Source: Proteobacteria bacterium UBA6156 (GTDB taxonomy: Bacteria > Pseudomonadota > Alphaproteobacteria > UBA2136 > UBA6156). Taken from it: DNA of 7,942 nucleotides. The first letter of the stretch is position 1. Each line of letters starts with the position of its first letter. The notes beneath the pieces were generated by a model that had not been told where the DNA came from, searched no databases, and worked only from the letters and a program-made list of their open reading frames with translations. The position numbers and the translations under genes were made by a program. Location of the stretch: assembly GCA_002422365.1 (NCBI GenBank), contig DIUO01000043.1, positions 1 through 7,942 on the forward strand, written 5' to 3'. Below, piece by piece: positions 6,034-7,942 of this stretch.

Positions 6034-6141
6034 ATATTCTCTGGGGCTTTGGGAGGTTATAACCACCGAATACCCCTTGGAAAATAAGGGTTGAACGGTG
6101 GCCGGAACGGGTGGATAACCTAAGGCGACTGGGGAGAATAT
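6034..6141 (+). other. Extended imperfect hairpin (structured RNA candidate) between nrdA and nrdB
   Basis: Nested complementary arms, from outside in: ATATTCTC/GAGAATAT (6034-6041/6134-6141), GCTTT/AAGGC (6046-6050/6122-6126), GGTTAT/ATAACC (6055-6060/6115-6120), CCACCG/CGGTGG (6063-6068/6096-6101) and CCCTT/AAGGG (6074-6078/6086-6090). A small CCG/CGG arm (6102-6104/6108-6110) could make a three-way junction. Thirty base pairs in correct nesting order within 108 bases is unlikely by chance. No known RNA class is recognised: it lacks the conserved cores of cobalamin, TPP, purine, SRP and RNase P RNAs. It could be a leader regulator of nrdB, a small RNA or a miniature inverted-repeat element. 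Confidence 0.5.
6091..6119 (+). promoter_or_regulatory. Weak candidate nrdB promoter
   Basis: TTGAAC (6091-6096), a 17-base spacer and GATAAC (6114-6119). If used, the nrdB leader would be about 110 bases and would not contain the extended hairpin, which overlaps these boxes. No NrdR box is visible here, unlike upstream of nrdA, so nrdB may instead be read through from the nrdA promoter. Confidence 0.25.
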
Positions 6142-6151
6142 TACACAGTTT

Positions 6152-6216
6152 GGGAGGGGATGCCCCGCGAGGGGACGGCCTTTCCGGCGGGGAGGCGCAT
6201 GGTTATGTGCCGCCCT
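6152..6216 (+). other. nrdB leader hairpins next to the ribosome site
   Basis: Three stems are possible. GGGG/CCCC (6156-6159/6163-6166, ATG loop) and CCCC/GGGG (6163-6166/6171-6174, GCGA loop of GNRA type) share the same C-run and exclude each other. GGCGCAT/ATGTGCC (6194-6200/6205-6211) with a GGTT loop extends by GGGG/CCCT (6189-6192/6213-6216) and ends six bases before the nrdB ribosome site. A 19-codon frame (6160-6219) runs through the region, but its purine run lies too close to the ATG for a good ribosome site. Confidence 0.4.
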
Positions 6217-6221
6217 TAACC

Positions 6222-6228
6222 AAAGGAG
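6222..6228 (+). promoter_or_regulatory. Ribosome binding site deciding the nrdB start
   Basis: AAAGGAG, eight bases before the ATG at 6237. A second good site, AAGGA (6316-6320), lies six bases before an in-frame ATG at 6327, so a 30-residue shorter product may also be made. Confidence 0.7.
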
Positions 6229-6236
6229 AACGGGCA

Positions 6237-7409
6237 ATGACGGCAAGTGTCATCAACTTTGAACCTGCAGCGGCCAAAATGAGCCAGCAGGCCATTGCCA
6301 AACAACATGTAAAGGAAGGACGAACCATGCCAAACCTCAAGGAAGAACGTATCGGCTACAAGCCATTCAGCTACCCCTGGGCCTATGAAAGCTGGCTGAT
6401 GCAGCAGCGTATCCATTGGTTGCCGGAAGAAGTGCCGATGGCCGACGACGTGAAGCAATGGAACACCGAGCTGAACCCAGCTGAGAAAAACCTGCTGACC
6501 CAGATTTTCCGCTTTTTTACGCAAAGCGACGTGGAAGTGAACGGCGCGTATTTGAAGTACTTCACGCAGGTGTTTAAGAGCACCGAAGTGCTGATGATGA
6601 TGACCAGCTTTGCCAACATGGAAACCGTGCACATTGCGGCCTACAGCCACCTGCTGGACACCATTGGTATGCCCGAGACCGAGTACAGCGCGTTTATGGA
6701 ATACTCGGAAATGAAGGACAAATACGACTTTTTGCACAACGTGAACGTGGACGACGACCACAGCATTGCGGTGGCGATGGCGATTTTTGCCGCCTTTACC
6801 GAAGGCCTGAGTTTGTTTGCCAGCTTTGCGATGCTGATGAACTTCCCCCGCTTTAACAAGATGAAGGGCATGGGCCAGATTGTGACCTGGAGCGTGCGTG
6901 ACGAAACCCTGCATGTGCAGAGCATGATCAAGTTGTTCAATACCTTTGTGCAAGAAAACCCGAGCATTTGGAACGACCGCCTGAAAACGGAAATTACCGA
7001 AGCCTGCCGGAAGATTGTGGACATGGAAGACAAGTTTATTGACCTTGCCTTTGAAATGGGCCCGATTGAAGGCATGACGCCGAAGGATGTGCAGGATTAC
7101 ATCCGCTTTATTGCCGACCGCCGCCTGCGCAGCCTGAACATTGACCCGATTTATAACGTGGGGAAAAACCCGCTGCCCTGGATGGACCTGATGCTGAACG
7201 CGGATGAGCATGCGAACTTCTTTGAGCAGCGCTCGACGGAGTACGCCAAGGCCTCTACCCGCGGTAACTGGGACGAAGCCTTTGACGCGATGCTGGCCGC
7301 CAGCACCGAAGAGACGGCCCACAGCCCGGTGAACATGCAGACGTGGGAAGAAAGCAAACTCGCCAACGTGTTTAAGCCGTTGCAGGAGTTTGGGAAGGCT
7401 GACGCCTAA
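6237..7409 (+). CDS. nrdB: Class Ia ribonucleoside-diphosphate reductase, beta subunit
   Basis: Small subunit holding the diiron-tyrosyl radical cofactor that starts catalysis in NrdA. From the 6237 start it has 390 residues. Metal ligands by comparison with E. coli: D98 (D84), E129 and H132 in METVH (E115, H118), E189 in FTEGLSLF (E204), and E223 and H226 in RDETLH (E238, H241). The radical tyrosine is Y136 (Y122). W61 in HWLPEEV corresponds to W48 and D222 to D237 of the transfer path. Residues 1-30 are a non-conserved tail, and the conserved fold begins near YKPFSYPWAYE at 41. The tail after Y336 has no tyrosine; W370 lies about 20 residues from the end, where E. coli has Y356. The core sequence resembles the NrdB type I recall from Rickettsia-like Alphaproteobacteria. 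A strong terminator follows. Confidence 0.95.
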   Translation: MTASVINFEPAAAKMSQQAIAKQHVKEGRTMPNLKEERIGYKPFSYPWAYESWLMQQRIHWLPEEVPMADDVKQWNTELNPAEKNLLTQIFRFFTQSDVEVNGAYLKYFTQVFKSTEVLMMMTSFANMETVHIAAYSHLLDTIGMPETEYSAFMEYSEMKDKYDFLHNVNVDDDHSIAVAMAIFAAFTEGLSLFASFAMLMNFPRFNKMKGMGQIVTWSVRDETLHVQSMIKLFNTFVQENPSIWNDRLKTEITEACRKIVDMEDKFIDLAFEMGPIEGMTPKDVQDYIRFIADRRLRSLNIDPIYNVGKNPLPWMDLMLNADEHANFFEQRSTEYAKASTRGNWDEAFDAMLAASTEETAHSPVNMQTWEESKLANVFKPLQEFGKADA

Positions 7410-7416
7410 CCTTGCT

Positions 7417-7458
7417 CCGCAGAAAAGCCCCCGCCGGATGGTGGGGGCTTTTCTGCGG
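7417..7458. terminator. Bidirectional intrinsic terminator between nrdB and the receiver gene
   Basis: A perfect 16-base-pair inverted repeat: CCGCAGAAAAGCCCCC (7417-7432) and its complement (7443-7458), with further GCC/GGT pairing in the loop. The A4/T4 tracts sit symmetrically beside the GC core, so it can terminate nrdB on the + strand and the receiver gene on the - strand. Confidence 0.9.
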
Positions 7459-7470
7459 CCTGAGGGGGCC

Positions 7471-7866
7471 TTAGGGGGTGATGCCGAGCTCGGCGAGCTT
7501 GGCGAGGACGGCGGGGATGTCCCAGCCATCATTGTTCTTGGGGATGAGGTAGAGGTTGGGATCTTTGACCAACGCGGCCAGGTTTTCCCAATCCTTCATG
7601 GCGAAGCTCGAGCCGATGAAAGGGATTTTGTCCACCAGCGCATGATGAGCAAAGGCGTAGATAGTTTGCCCGTTGTGCACGTCGGTACCGAGGTCGGAGT
7701 CGCTAAGGATGGCGGCGAGCTCCGGGTTGAAGGCGTTGTCGGTAATTGCCTTGTACCCCTGGTAGAAGTAGCGGCAGGGGAGGACTTCGAAGCCTGCCAT
7801 TTTGAGGGCTTGCGTCATCAGGGTGAGCTGGTCGAGGGTGTCTTCGACGAGGATAATCAGGGCCAT
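7471..7866 (-). CDS. Stand-alone response-regulator receiver-like protein
   Basis: A 131-residue protein with a CheY-like receiver fold and no output domain. Expected residues are in place: acidic pair E8-D9 in ILVED, phospho-acceptor D56 in ILSDSDLG, hydroxyl residue S86 or S87 in IPFIGSSFA, and K110 in YLIPKN. It probably acts by protein contact in a phosphorelay; the partner is unknown and no histidine kinase is in the window. The start at 7866 is chosen because GGAGG lies five bases upstream and the receiver fold begins at once; the frame extends to 7920 without protein-like content. The sequence between D56 and the beta-4 strand is unusual (GTDVHNGQ), so it may be a diverged receiver. 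It converges on nrdB through the shared terminator, and nothing ties it functionally to nucleotide metabolism. Confidence 0.82.
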   Translation of the reverse strand: MALIILVEDTLDQLTLMTQALKMAGFEVLPCRYFYQGYKAITDNAFNPELAAILSDSDLGTDVHNGQTIYAFAHHALVDKIPFIGSSFAMKDWENLAALVKDPNLYLIPKNNDGWDIPAVLAKLAELGITP

Positions 7867-7871
7867 GGGAA

Positions 7872-7876
7872 CCTCC
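7872..7876 (-). promoter_or_regulatory. Ribosome binding site of the receiver gene
   Basis: GGAGG on the minus strand, five bases before the ATG at 7866. It selects this start over the in-frame ATG at 7920. Confidence 0.75.
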
Positions 7877-7911
7877 GTGGCGTTGGAGAAAATTTGGTGC
7901 GTCTGATGTTT

Positions 7912-7940
7912 TGAATACACTCATTTGTTTTGGATTTCAA
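7912..7940 (-). promoter_or_regulatory. Putative promoter of the receiver gene
   Basis: On the minus strand, TTGAAA (7940-7935), a 17-base spacer and TATTCA (7917-7912). Transcription would start near 7905, giving a leader of about 40 bases that contains the ribosome site. Confidence 0.55.
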
Positions 7941-7942
7941 GG

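Noticed and set aside
6110..6118. DnaA-box-like GGTGGATAA
   Set aside because: A single site with one mismatch to TGTGGATAA, lying inside the proposed hairpin; no cluster to support a DnaA role.
6034..6141. Cobalamin riboswitch, 6S RNA, SRP RNA or group I intron remnant
   Set aside because: None of the conserved core sequences of these RNAs is visible. Only the general hairpin shape is shared.
6160..6219. 19-codon frame before nrdB as a leader peptide
   Set aside because: The purine run ends two bases before the ATG, too close for a ribosome site, and the frame runs through the hairpins.

Overview
The window looks like an alphaproteobacterial chromosome segment of fairly high G+C. The evidence is the gene pairing at the left edge (ftsE divergent from an MJ0042-type zinc-ribbon membrane protein), an alphaproteobacterial style of periplasmic TPR protein, and a NrdA/NrdB pair of the short type that I associate with Rickettsia and its relatives. 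The family assignments come from motif recognition, not from a database search. No phage, transposase, CRISPR, tRNA or rRNA is visible.

Left part (1-3481): the 5' portion of ftsE runs leftwards out of the window. A zinc-ribbon/DUF3426-like membrane protein, an unrecognised 85-residue protein and a secreted TPR-repeat protein run rightwards. All four starts (496, 545, 1414, 1757) lack a Shine-Dalgarno sequence and lie 6-9 bases after a plausible -10 box, so all four look like leaderless transcripts. The ftsE and zinc-ribbon promoters overlap each other in a 48-base divergent gap.

Middle and right (3482-7470): class Ia ribonucleotide reductase, nrdA then nrdB on the + strand. Both have clear Shine-Dalgarno sequences, and each is preceded by a long non-coding region (562 and 387 bases). 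The nrdA upstream region holds a convincing NrdR box within a possible array of four. Below it is a 15-codon leader-peptide candidate with a strong ribosome site, then further foldable RNA. The nrdA-nrdB gap is densely packed with inverted repeats, including an extended 108-base imperfect hairpin. NrdA lacks the N-terminal ATP-cone, so overall-activity control may rest on transcription. NrdB has all six metal ligands and the radical tyrosine, but no tyrosine in its C-terminal tail. A strong bidirectional terminator closes the nrd block.

Right edge (7471-7942): a stand-alone CheY-like receiver protein on the - strand, with its own promoter and ribosome site, converges on nrdB.

The most unusual content is the untranslated RNA/DNA around nrdA and nrdB and the cluster of leaderless starts, not a new protein system.
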